Below are positions 1 through 6,753 of a DNA stretch of 64,000 nucleotides, piece by piece; positions within the stretch are counted from its first letter, which is position 1, and each line of letters starts with the position of its first letter. The position numbers and the translations under genes were made by a program. The notes under the pieces were generated by a model. That model searched no databases, was not told the origin of the DNA, and worked only from the letters and a program-made list of their open reading frames with translations. This DNA comes from Candidatus Zixiibacteriota bacterium (GTDB lineage: Bacteria; Zixibacteria; MSB-5A5; WJJR01), in NCBI GenBank assembly GCA_036397555.1, contig DASWIS010000001.1, forward strand, positions 1 through 64,000, read 5' to 3'.

Positions 1-1
1 T

Positions 2-20
2 GGGGCGTGTTGAAAAACCC
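2..20. repeat. IS1182 terminal inverted repeat, left copy
   Basis: The sequence GGGGCGTGTTGAAAAACCC is the reverse complement of 1395-1413 except for one base (sixth position). It is the transposase binding and cleavage end on the transposase stop-codon side. Confidence 0.88.
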
Positions 21-49
21 GTTTGTCGTCAGTTGATCGGTGAAGGTTA

Positions 50-1360
50 TCAAGCGATGGCGATCCTGTAGTTGAGATCGACGGGGTTGGTGTCAGACCG
101 ATCCCACCATCGGAGTGCGGCGCGTGCGAGGATCATTTCGCACAAGCGAACGGCCGCCATCAGCCGCTTATAGTTGAGCACTGCCGCGATCAACAGACTC
201 TGCATCAGCATGTTGGACAGACCACGCCGCCAGGCGCGTCGCAGTCCGTGCCACTGCTTGGCTTCGGCGAAGATCCCTTCGATCACGTGGGACCGCGCTT
301 GATACAACGCGCGGAAGCTGTCGGTGCGGCTGTCCGCGCGCAACCGGATCAGCGCGGCGTGGTGAACACTCACCTTCAGTGTGCGGTGCGGCGCGGTGGT
401 GCAGCAGGATTTCAAGGGACACACGCGACAAACCGTGCGCAACGCCCGATACCGCCGCAGATGCGGGCGCTCCTTCACCGGACCGATACAACGCAACGTC
501 TGACCCGCCGGGCAGGTGAACTCGTCCCGCGACTCGTCGTAGGCAAAATCCTCTGTCGTGAAGTACTCGGTGCCGGTATGCGTGATCGGTTTCGGCGGCG
601 GACTGACCAAGCGGACGCCCCGTGCCTCCAGTGCCGCCCGATGGTGGCCGCTCGCATACGCCGCGTCCGCACACACAGCCTCCGGTGCCTGACCGATGTT
701 GGTCATGGCACGCTCGACGGCGTCGATGGCCCCGTCGTGCTCGTGACGTTCCGCCGACGTCACCGACACATCTACGATCACGCGCGCCTTCTGGTCCACC
801 ACCGTCTGCTGCTTGTACCCCGGCGCCGTGCGCTTCCCCGGAAACTTCCCATAACGTGCATCCGGGTCCGGACTGTCCGCCGTGCCGACTCGCTCACGGT
901 CCAAATCCGCCCGAATCGTCGTCGCATCCAGATGCAGTACCCGACCCTCGATCAGTCCTGTCTGACGGCATTGCGCGATGCTGTGCACGAACAACTCATT
1001 GAACAGCGCGTCCCCGAACCGATCCAACGCCCGCGACAGACTCGAATGATCCGGCAACGGCTCATCCACCCGGTACCCGATGAACCAGCGATACGCTAAG
1101 TTCACTTGTACCTCATTCATCAACTCTCGCACCGACCGAATCCCTTCCATCGCCTGAAGTATGAACAGGCGCATCACGACCTCCGGATCAATCGATGGAC
1201 GCCCGTTGTCTTGACAGTAGCGATCCCGCACCGCCGTGTGCACAAACGACAAATCCAGCACCCGGTCCAGCTTCCGCAGTCGATGCTCCGCCGGGATGAG
1301 GCTCTCCAGCGGCGGCAGCAGCGTCATCTCGTAGCCCAACTGCTTGCGTCTTGTTTGCAT
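50..1360 (-). CDS. IS1182-family transposase (DDE)
   Basis: Cut-and-paste transposase of about 436 residues. Numbered from an in-frame start 7 codons upstream (1381), the N-terminal DUF772-like region covers residues 20-125, and the RNase H-like core carries the DDE residues at D152 (LHLDATT), D239 (CADAAY) and E369 (IEGIFAEAK). A cysteine-rich patch typical of IS1182 lies at residues 290-327 (CPAGQ, CRVC, CCTT). The ATG at 1360 starting MQTRRKQ is preferred because family members start with this motif; the upstream start would add MRCEVVL. The reading frame is intact, so the enzyme may be active. It is the only gene of the element. Confidence 0.92.
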   Translation of the reverse strand: MQTRRKQLGYEMTLLPPLESLIPAEHRLRKLDRVLDLSFVHTAVRDRYCQDNGRPSIDPEVVMRLFILQAMEGIRSVRELMNEVQVNLAYRWFIGYRVDEPLPDHSSLSRALDRFGDALFNELFVHSIAQCRQTGLIEGRVLHLDATTIRADLDRERVGTADSPDPDARYGKFPGKRTAPGYKQQTVVDQKARVIVDVSVTSAERHEHDGAIDAVERAMTNIGQAPEAVCADAAYASGHHRAALEARGVRLVSPPPKPITHTGTEYFTTEDFAYDESRDEFTCPAGQTLRCIGPVKERPHLRRYRALRTVCRVCPLKSCCTTAPHRTLKVSVHHAALIRLRADSRTDSFRALYQARSHVIEGIFAEAKQWHGLRRAWRRGLSNMLMQSLLIAAVLNYKRLMAAVRLCEMILARAALRWWDRSDTNPVDLNYRIAIA

Positions 1361-1394
1361 GAGCACAACTTCACACCGCAAACTCTACCCGCAA

Positions 1395-1413
1395 GGGTTT
1401 TTCAACAGGCCCC
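1395..1413. repeat. IS1182 terminal inverted repeat, right copy
   Basis: GGGTTTTTCAACAGGCCCC pairs with 2-20 (18/19). It lies upstream of the transposase start and marks the junction with the disrupted host sequence. Confidence 0.88.
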
Positions 1414-1651
1414 TCTGCTGTGGGAATGCTTCAAATCGCGAGTCCTGCCATCCCACAGCAAGCTGTGGGCTACCAGTCTGCCCGGTGTTTTTCATGTTCC
1501 ATTGTTGGCTCCAGAGCGAGTCTTGCGGAGGGGGTGCCTCTGCACGGGAAACATTGGACCATCCGAAGCAAAGTCCGAGAAGGGTCAGGCAGACCACCTG
1601 TGTCCGTGTTTTGTACGGCTCATACACGCCTCCTTTGTGTGATGAAGCCAT
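1414..1651 (-). pseudogene. N-terminal fragment of a secreted subtilase-like protein, cut by the IS element
   Basis: An open frame of about 80 codons begins with a signal-peptide-like stretch (VVCLTLLGLCFGW, then SRAEA as a plausible cleavage site). Next comes DSLWSQQWNMKNTGQTG, which resembles the segment just after the signal peptide of many S8 peptidases (D-x-L-x-x-x-QW-x-x-x-NTGQ). After TGQTG the frame runs into a palindromic repeat (1452-1469) and then the IS right end, so no catalytic domain is present. A strong AAAGGAGG at about 1633-1640 sits before an ATG at 1623 that is in a different frame (12 codons, then stop). A frameshift near the start is therefore possible as well. Homology is inferred from a short motif only. 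Confidence 0.6.
1445..1480. repeat. Palindromic intergenic repeat (CCCACAGC-AA-GCTGTGGG core)
   Basis: A perfect 8-bp stem lies at 1452-1459/1462-1469 with a 2-base centre. On the minus strand the palindrome is preceded by GGTAG, the same lead-in seen before the degenerate palindrome near 35910. It interrupts the subtilase-like fragment just upstream of the IS end. Confidence 0.55.
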
Positions 1652-1657
1652 AAGGTT

Positions 1658-2545
1658 CTACTGTGTTCCGTCGGTGAGACGTGTCTGCTCACCGGTTTGC
1701 ACATCCAGGATCCATAGTCCCACCTCCTTTCCGGCAAGTATCGGATAGACGAGTTTTCTCCCGTCCGGTGAGAATGACATTTCGGAAGTCAGAAGTGGCG
1801 TGATCCCCCACGAGGAATCCGTCGAGCGGTCGAGCAGGACAAGATTGCCTATTTCGTCGATAATCACGTTTCTGTTATAGGCGACAAAGCGGTGATCGGG
1901 CGAAATGTGTGCTGTCCCCCCCCCATGTGACTCGCCACCAAGGAAGAGCGCCGATCCGATTGCCTCGGGACTGAAGACAATGAGCCGGTAGGGGCTCCGC
2001 ATTGCGTCGTAACCGATAAGGGAATCGCTCTCATCCGGGAACGCGGAAGTCCAAAGAACATGGGTGTCCTGCGTGCTCCACCTGCGCAGACTATCCCCTG
2101 ACAAAGTGACGGAATAAAGACCGCCAAGGCGGGCATCGTTGACACTGAAAAAGACAATGTTTCTTGCCTTGGAAAATGACGGGTGGGTGTGAGCCTCTCC
2201 TGAAGTCAATTGAACCAGAGAGTCCAAGTGTGAGGACAGCTTGAAAATCCCTGGGCTTGCCCCGAACAAGAGCCACGCGCCGTCAGGGGTCCAACTGAAG
2301 GCAAAGGGCGGAGGAAAATCGAGCGGGTGCTCACGGCGGACTTCGCCGGTGGCTGCGTCAAGAATGCTGACGAAGGAGCCTCGCTCATTTGAGTGATCTA
2401 TCCGCGTTATGGCACATGCGATCTCGCGGCCGTCTGGCGACCAGGCGGGGGTATACCAGATCTGTTTGATCACCACCGGCTGGGGATCGTTGGATTTCGA
2501 ACTGCAGGACGCCATCAACAGGATAACGAGGAATAACGTCCGCAT
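1658..2545 (-). CDS. Lipoprotein with WD40-like (PD40/TolB-type) beta-propeller
   Basis: The ATG at 2545 gives MRTLFLVILLMASCSSKS, a lipoprotein signal peptide with the lipid-attachment cysteine at residue 14 or so. An upstream in-frame start at 2707 would put 54 hydrophilic residues before the signal peptide and is disfavoured. The mature part contains repeated PD40 motifs (AWSPDGREIAC, SWTPDGAWLLF, ISPDHRFVAY, SFSPDGRKLVY), each a blade of a TolB-like propeller, with the predicted blades covering nearly all of the protein. Such proteins bind peptides or partners at the cell envelope; no catalytic motif is visible. It ends 7 bases before the start codon of the subtilase-like fragment on the same strand, so the two may once have been co-transcribed. 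Confidence 0.8.
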   Translation of the reverse strand: MRTLFLVILLMASCSSKSNDPQPVVIKQIWYTPAWSPDGREIACAITRIDHSNERGSFVSILDAATGEVRREHPLDFPPPFAFSWTPDGAWLLFGASPGIFKLSSHLDSLVQLTSGEAHTHPSFSKARNIVFFSVNDARLGGLYSVTLSGDSLRRWSTQDTHVLWTSAFPDESDSLIGYDAMRSPYRLIVFSPEAIGSALFLGGESHGGGTAHISPDHRFVAYNRNVIIDEIGNLVLLDRSTDSSWGITPLLTSEMSFSPDGRKLVYPILAGKEVGLWILDVQTGEQTRLTDGTQ

Positions 2546-2793
2546 CCATGCCCCCCGGCGTCCTGCGACCTCCGAAATCGTCGCCGTTCCGAATGCATGT
2601 CGCCGTGCATCCGGATCCCCGGACATCTGTTGCGGCATGATCTCGCGCATGGGCGCGCTCAATCCTTTGGTTGTGAGGAAGCTAGAGTCTGCCCTGTCCG
2701 TTGTCAACAGTAACCGGACGGGGGCCGTATTCGCGAAGCCGCGAAGCGATCGTCTCTTGCGGCATGGTCTCAGAAAAGTGGAGATGACAAATT

Positions 2794-2820
2794 GTGGTCA
2801 GCCCAAGGGCTCACCCGCAC
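2794..2820. repeat. Degenerate palindromic repeat (TCAGCCCAAGGGCT core)
   Basis: GTCAGCCCAAGGGCTCAC has the same core as the perfect palindrome at 3221-3238, with one mismatch in the arm. It lies between the DUF971 stop codon and the propeller lipoprotein. Confidence 0.5.
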
Positions 2821-2831
2821 ACGTTGGGGAG

Positions 2832-3143
2832 TCACGCCATTCGCGTCAACTGATATAGCCGCTCCCACGTGTAAATCCCTGTCTGGTGGCCGTCGCTCCA
2901 TTGGATTTGGATCGCGTAGCGTCCGACCGGGCTGATTGAGAGCGGGTGTACGTCTTTCGGAACTGCTTCTTCTCGCAGCCGTTTTCGTCCTGACATTTCA
3001 TCGATGCATTCGGCGCAGGGGCAGGCGAGCCGCAGCATTCGCGCCGGGAAGATCGTCTCGGCGCCGTTGTTCCAGATGACTTTGATGTCATGCTGGTTGG
3101 CGCGGGTGATCTCGATGGGACGCGGGGACTCTGCTTCGCTCAT
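2832..3143 (-). CDS. DUF971 family protein (gamma-butyrobetaine hydroxylase N-terminal-like)
   Basis: A compact protein of 103 residues from the ATG at 3143 (MSEAESP); a start at 3194 would add 17 poorly conserved residues. The family pattern is visible: an initial strand (PIEITRAN), a W-x-[ND]-G turn, the LRLACPCAECIDE segment with three clustered cysteines, VHPLSISPVGRYAIQIQWSDGH and a final GIYTWERLY. DUF971 proteins are commonly encoded beside or fused to Mrp-type ATPases, and here Mrp is the next gene upstream on the same strand. A role in Fe-S cluster handling is inferred from that linkage. The gap between the two genes is filled by palindromic repeats. Confidence 0.85.
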   Translation of the reverse strand: MSEAESPRPIEITRANQHDIKVIWNNGAETIFPARMLRLACPCAECIDEMSGRKRLREEAVPKDVHPLSISPVGRYAIQIQWSDGHQTGIYTWERLYQLTRMA

Positions 3144-3220
3144 GGAGTTCGTGCGGGTCAGCCCTCTGGCCGCAGGCCCTATTTGATTCGTCAAACGCGC
3201 TTCATCGCTACGCGATGATC

Positions 3221-3304
3221 GTCAGCCCAAGGGCTGACCGTCACGAAAATGCAAAAGCAGATGCTTCGCCCCTTCGTCCCGCGCCATGGGCGCGGGACGA
3301 AGGG
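3221..3304. repeat. Composite intergenic palindromic element (two stem-loops)
   Basis: The first palindrome is GTCAGCCC-AA-GGGCTGAC at 3221-3238. The second is a 16-bp perfect stem, 3270-3285 pairing with 3289-3304, around a 3-base loop, in the sequence context CTTCGTCCCGCGCC-ATG. The surrounding words (GCTTCGCC before, ACTCAGCATGACA after) look like a dispersed REP-type element rather than a terminator, since no T-tract follows on either strand. Confidence 0.6.
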
Positions 3305-3354
3305 ACTCAGCATGACATGTTGGACTTCCGGGGGATGCATGTTCGTGAGGGCCA

Positions 3355-4464
3355 CTAAAACGTGATCTTCACCGGCGGTTCGGCTTGTTCCTGCATGTTT
3401 TGGATGCTCACGCGCGCGGCCAGTTTTTCGGCGATACTCTTGAATGCCTTCGCAGCCGGTGAGTCGGGCTGCTCGGTCACAATCGGCCGCCCGGCATCCG
3501 ATGTCTCTCGCAGATTGGTTGCCAACGGGATGTCGCCCAAAAACGGCAGACCGAGCCGTTCGGCGGCGCGCACGGTGCCGCCGTTGCTGAAGATGTCCTC
3601 GCGGTGCCCACAGTGCGGGCAGATGAAGTGGCTCATGTTCTCGACCATGCCGAGGATCGGGCTTTTCAGTTGGCGGAACATAATGATCGCCTTCTCGGCG
3701 ACTCTCAATGCTACGTCTTGGGGGGTTGAGACCACCACCGCGCCAGTCAGCGAGATGCGCTGACACAAACTCAGATGGATGTCGCCGGTGCCCGGCGGCA
3801 GATCGACGATCAAGTAGTCGATCTCGCCCCATTCGACCCCGTTGATGAACTGATCGATCATCTTCGTCAGCATCGGGCCGCGCCAGACGACCGCTTGATC
3901 GGGCTTTAAGAAGAACCCCATCGAGATGACTTTGACTCCGTGCGCTGTCACCGGAATGATCCCCTTGGGTCCGGGGTGCGGTAATTCGCTAATCCCTAAA
4001 ATTGTCGGGATGCTGGGACCATACACGTCGGCATCCATCAGCCCGACCGAGGCCCCGGTTTGTGCCAGCGACACGGCGATGTTCGCCGATACGGTCGACT
4101 TGCCGACCCCGCCCTTACCCGATCCGATGGGGATGATGTTGCGCACGCCGGGAATCTGTCCGGAGGCCATGTGTCCCATCGGACGCACCTGTGCGACCAT
4201 CGTGACGTTTGCGGTCTCGACGCCGTCGATCCCCCGAATTGCCCGCTCCGCCTCGGCCTGCAGTTGGTCTTTGACCGGACAAGCGGGAGTGGTCAGCTCC
4301 AAGGTGACCTTGACAGCGCCGTCGCAGACGGCGACATCCTTGACGAATCCCAATGAGACGATGTCGCGATGCAGGTCGGGATCGACCACGACTTTGAGCG
4401 CATCTAAAACCTGTTCTTTCGATACCACGTACAATGCTCCCGTTAGAGGGTCCGTTCGGCCCAT
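3355..4464 (-). CDS. Mrp/NBP35 family ATP-binding protein (Fe-S cluster carrier, ApbC-like)
   Basis: A scaffold/carrier P-loop ATPase that delivers Fe-S clusters to apoproteins in the cytosol. Residues about 15-90 form an MIP18/DUF59 domain (VDPDLHRDIVSLGFV, TTPACP). A deviant Walker A follows at about 113-125 (GSGKGGVGKST, with the signature lysine at 116). Further on are DADVYGPSIP, the switch VDLPPGTGDIHLS and the cluster-binding CPHCGH near residue 280. Length (369) is normal for DUF59-Mrp proteins. The ATG at 4464 gives full length, but a GTG at 4428 with GGGAG upstream is an alternative start just before the DUF59 domain. DUF971 is the downstream partner. Confidence 0.92.
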   Translation of the reverse strand: MGRTDPLTGALYVVSKEQVLDALKVVVDPDLHRDIVSLGFVKDVAVCDGAVKVTLELTTPACPVKDQLQAEAERAIRGIDGVETANVTMVAQVRPMGHMASGQIPGVRNIIPIGSGKGGVGKSTVSANIAVSLAQTGASVGLMDADVYGPSIPTILGISELPHPGPKGIIPVTAHGVKVISMGFFLKPDQAVVWRGPMLTKMIDQFINGVEWGEIDYLIVDLPPGTGDIHLSLCQRISLTGAVVVSTPQDVALRVAEKAIIMFRQLKSPILGMVENMSHFICPHCGHREDIFSNGGTVRAAERLGLPFLGDIPLATNLRETSDAGRPIVTEQPDSPAAKAFKSIAEKLAARVSIQNMQEQAEPPVKITF

Positions 4465-4641
4465 TCGGTGGCACCCGACGGCCCATGGGGATACGCGCCA
4501 AACAGCGGATGTTTGGCCCTAAGCCGGGAAAAGTCAACCGATACGCACCTGGGGGTTTGCGAAATCGCTTGCCCGCAGGTCCAATCACCGGGTTTTTCCA
4601 CACGGATCACAACACGATCCGCAAATCGAAAGGGGACATTG

Positions 4642-5421
4642 ATGGAATTGGTGCAGGTGCTCTTACGCTGGGTGCATGTCATCTTCGGCGTGATCTGGCT
4701 GGGGACTGTCTACGCCCACGCGTTCGTCAACATGCAGGTCATGTCCAAGCTCAGCGGCGACTCGCTGAAAACTGTCGCGACGGAGATCGGGTCGCGTCTG
4801 ATGTGGTGGTCGCGCCTGGGAGCACTGTGGGGGTGGGTGACCGGGATTCTTCTCTATGGAATGGTCTTCCACATGGGCAAACAGGTGTATCAGCCGGAAT
4901 TCGGTTGGGGAGCGCTGGGCGGGATTTTGGCGATAGTGCCCTATGCCGGTGTCGTGGTCTATGAGCTGCTGGCGCGCAGCAACCTGGCAAAGAACGGCCG
5001 CCTCTTCGGGGCCAGTGGATTTGTCCTCGTCGCGTGTTATGTCGTCCTGATGGATCACCTTGCGCACTACAGCCATCGCTCCGTCAACATCCACATCGGG
5101 CTGCTCTTCGGCAATATCATGGCGTTCAATTTGCTCGTGCGTTCACGCGCGCTCATGAAAAGAATCGTCTCGGCGTTGACGGAGGGCGCAACGCCCGATC
5201 CGGCGCTGCTCGCCGAAGCGGGAATGCGCGTGCGGCACAATGTCTACCTGTCGGTGCCGCTGCTCTGGACGATGCTCAACCAGCACACGACGGCGCTGGC
5301 GGGCGGCAATTTCGGTCTGACGTCCCAGACCGCGTTTGTCGTGCCGCTGCTCGTGATTCTGATCGGCTGGCATATCGTGTTTCACTTTCTCCGTCGCGCA
5401 GGAAAGCTGCAAGCGTCGTGA
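4642..5421 (+). CDS. Integral membrane protein, urate hydroxylase PuuD N-terminal domain-like
   Basis: A protein of 259 residues with about seven predicted membrane segments. The ATG at 4642 follows AAAGGGGACATTG and is preferred over the frame-open start at 4468, whose extra 58 residues are compositionally unlike the rest. The first helix (LLRWVHVIFGVIWLGTVYAHAFVN) and the following WWSRLGALWGWVTGILLYG carry the histidine and tryptophan pattern of the PuuD/DUF989 membrane domain, and a second HLAHY-type helix follows. PuuD enzymes have an extra C-terminal cytochrome c domain; it is absent here, and so is any CxxCH. A urate-related activity is therefore uncertain. The gene is divergent from mrp. 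Confidence 0.65.
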   Translation: MELVQVLLRWVHVIFGVIWLGTVYAHAFVNMQVMSKLSGDSLKTVATEIGSRLMWWSRLGALWGWVTGILLYGMVFHMGKQVYQPEFGWGALGGILAIVPYAGVVVYELLARSNLAKNGRLFGASGFVLVACYVVLMDHLAHYSHRSVNIHIGLLFGNIMAFNLLVRSRALMKRIVSALTEGATPDPALLAEAGMRVRHNVYLSVPLLWTMLNQHTTALAGGNFGLTSQTAFVVPLLVILIGWHIVFHFLRRAGKLQAS

Positions 5422-5638
5422 GATTGCAGCGGCGCGCGTGTGTTGATCACGGCTTGCCTAAGAATCGCTCGATGCACAGAAGCGCCTCGATCGACGAGCA
5501 CCCGATGGAGATGGAATCGGCGCGGGCTCATCACGGTGAGTTTTGTGAACCCTGACGGATCAGGCACCGTCAGAGTCACCCAGCCGAACGGGACGCAGAA
5601 TGTATCCCGGCCGCGCTGCTAAGCCGTCCACACAGCAG

Positions 5639-5679
5639 AAGCCCCCGATCTTCAATTGCGGATCGGGGGCTTTGTTTTT
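5639..5679 (+). terminator. Rho-independent terminator
   Basis: The stem AAGCCCCCGATC/GATCGGGGGCTT (5639-5650 and 5661-5672) with a 10-base loop is followed by TTTGTTTTT. It would end transcription from the membrane-protein gene upstream, and it faces the convergent korB stop codon at 5698. Confidence 0.8.
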
Positions 5680-5697
5680 CGGGATTCGCGATTGTCG

Positions 5698-6750
5698 TCA
5701 GTTGCCGCCGCCGGAGCCGTTGCCGCCGACCGTCCAGCGCTGGCCGGAGTAGAGCAATTTGCGCAGCAGGTCACGGCTGCCGTGTTCCTTGGCATCTTGG
5801 ACTTGCGTCTCCAGCAGTTCGTCGTAGGTCGGTTCCTCGACGGCACGGAAGACACCGATCGGCGTGGGCAGTCCGATCTGTTCCATCCGACTCAATTGGA
5901 ATGCCCACATGGAATTCGGCGTATGTTCGTCGTGGAGGGGCAGGTCCGATTCCGGGACACCGTCGGGACCGGTCTTGACTGATTCCAGCGAGAACCCTGT
6001 GATCCGGATGGCTTTGTCGCGGTTGGCCCCATAGATCAGCGGCTTTCCCTGCTCTAAGACCACCACGTTGTCGCTGCGCCTGGATTTGTCGGAGACATCA
6101 TCCCAGGCGCCGTCGTTGAAGATGTTGCAGTTCTGCAGAATCTCGACAAACGCAATCCCTTTGTGCATCGCGGCGCGCTTGAGGATCTCCTGCAGATGCG
6201 CCGAGTCGACATCGATGGTACGCGCCACGAACGTTGCCTCGGCGGCGATGGCGAATGAAATCGGGTGAATCGGATTCTCGATCGATCCAAAAGGCGTCGA
6301 CTTGGTCATTTTGCCCCGTTCCGATGTCGGCGAGGTTTGCCCCTTGGTCAGTCCGTAGATCCGATTGTTGAAAAGCAGGACCTTTACATCAACATTGCGG
6401 CGCAGCAGATGCAGCATGTGGTTGCCGCCGATGGAGAGGCCGTCGCCGTCGCCAGTCGCCACCCAGACCGATAAATCGGGGCGCGCGCACTTGATGCCGG
6501 TGGCAACCGCAGTGCCGCGTCCGTGGATCGTGTGGAATCCGTAGGTGTTCATGTAATATGGAAAGCGACTGGAGCAGCCGATTCCCGAGACGAAAACGAG
6601 CTTCTCCCGGGGAATCCCCAATTCGGGGAGAACGCGTTGCATCTGTGCCAGGATGCTGTAGTCGCCGCAGCCGGGACACCAGCGGATCTCCTGATCGGAC
6701 ACGAAGTCCTGACGGGTCAACTTGGGGCCGGCGGTCGTTGTCGGTGTCAT
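5698..6750 (-). CDS. korB: 2-oxoacid:ferredoxin oxidoreductase, beta subunit (KorB-like)
   Basis: The TPP-binding subunit of an enzyme that reversibly decarboxylates a 2-oxoacid (most likely 2-oxoglutarate) to an acyl-CoA while reducing ferredoxin in the cytosol. The N-terminus has the WCPGCGDYSIL cysteine pair, then GIGCSSRFPYY and the TPP pyrophosphate loop GDGDGLSIGGNH followed by the NN pair of LLFNNRIYGLTKGQ. The SPTSERG segment and a length of 350 match KorB rather than the shorter PorB. It starts 3 bases after korA stops, so the two subunits are co-translated. A glycine/asparagine-rich C-terminus (GNGSGGGN) is unremarkable. Confidence 0.93.
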   Translation of the reverse strand: MTPTTTAGPKLTRQDFVSDQEIRWCPGCGDYSILAQMQRVLPELGIPREKLVFVSGIGCSSRFPYYMNTYGFHTIHGRGTAVATGIKCARPDLSVWVATGDGDGLSIGGNHMLHLLRRNVDVKVLLFNNRIYGLTKGQTSPTSERGKMTKSTPFGSIENPIHPISFAIAAEATFVARTIDVDSAHLQEILKRAAMHKGIAFVEILQNCNIFNDGAWDDVSDKSRRSDNVVVLEQGKPLIYGANRDKAIRITGFSLESVKTGPDGVPESDLPLHDEHTPNSMWAFQLSRMEQIGLPTPIGVFRAVEEPTYDELLETQVQDAKEHGSRDLLRKLLYSGQRWTVGGNGSGGGN

Positions 6751-6753
6751 GAT

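Larger units (their letters stand above)
2..1413 (-). mobile_element. IS1182-family insertion sequence, apparently complete
   Basis: A single transposase gene is bounded by 19-bp terminal inverted repeats at 2-20 and 1395-1413 that match at 18 of 19 positions and begin GGGGC. The left end lies one base inside the window, so a target-site duplication cannot be checked. Layout (one DDE gene, IRs close to both ends, about 1.4 kb) fits IS1182. The element separates the N-terminal fragment of a secreted subtilase-like gene (1414-1651) from whatever lies left of the window. Confidence 0.88.

Noticed and set aside
248-1099. Plus-strand open frame of 283 residues across the IS element
   Set aside because: It is the antisense shadow of the transposase, rich in Arg and Pro, without a ribosome-binding site or known motif.
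1106-1642. Plus-strand open frame crossing the IS end
   Set aside because: It spans the transposase start, the terminal repeat and the disrupted gene, so it cannot be an ancestral gene.
5440-5622. Plus-strand frame of 60 residues between the PuuD-like gene and the terminator
   Set aside because: No ribosome-binding site, no motif and a composition like non-coding GC-rich DNA.
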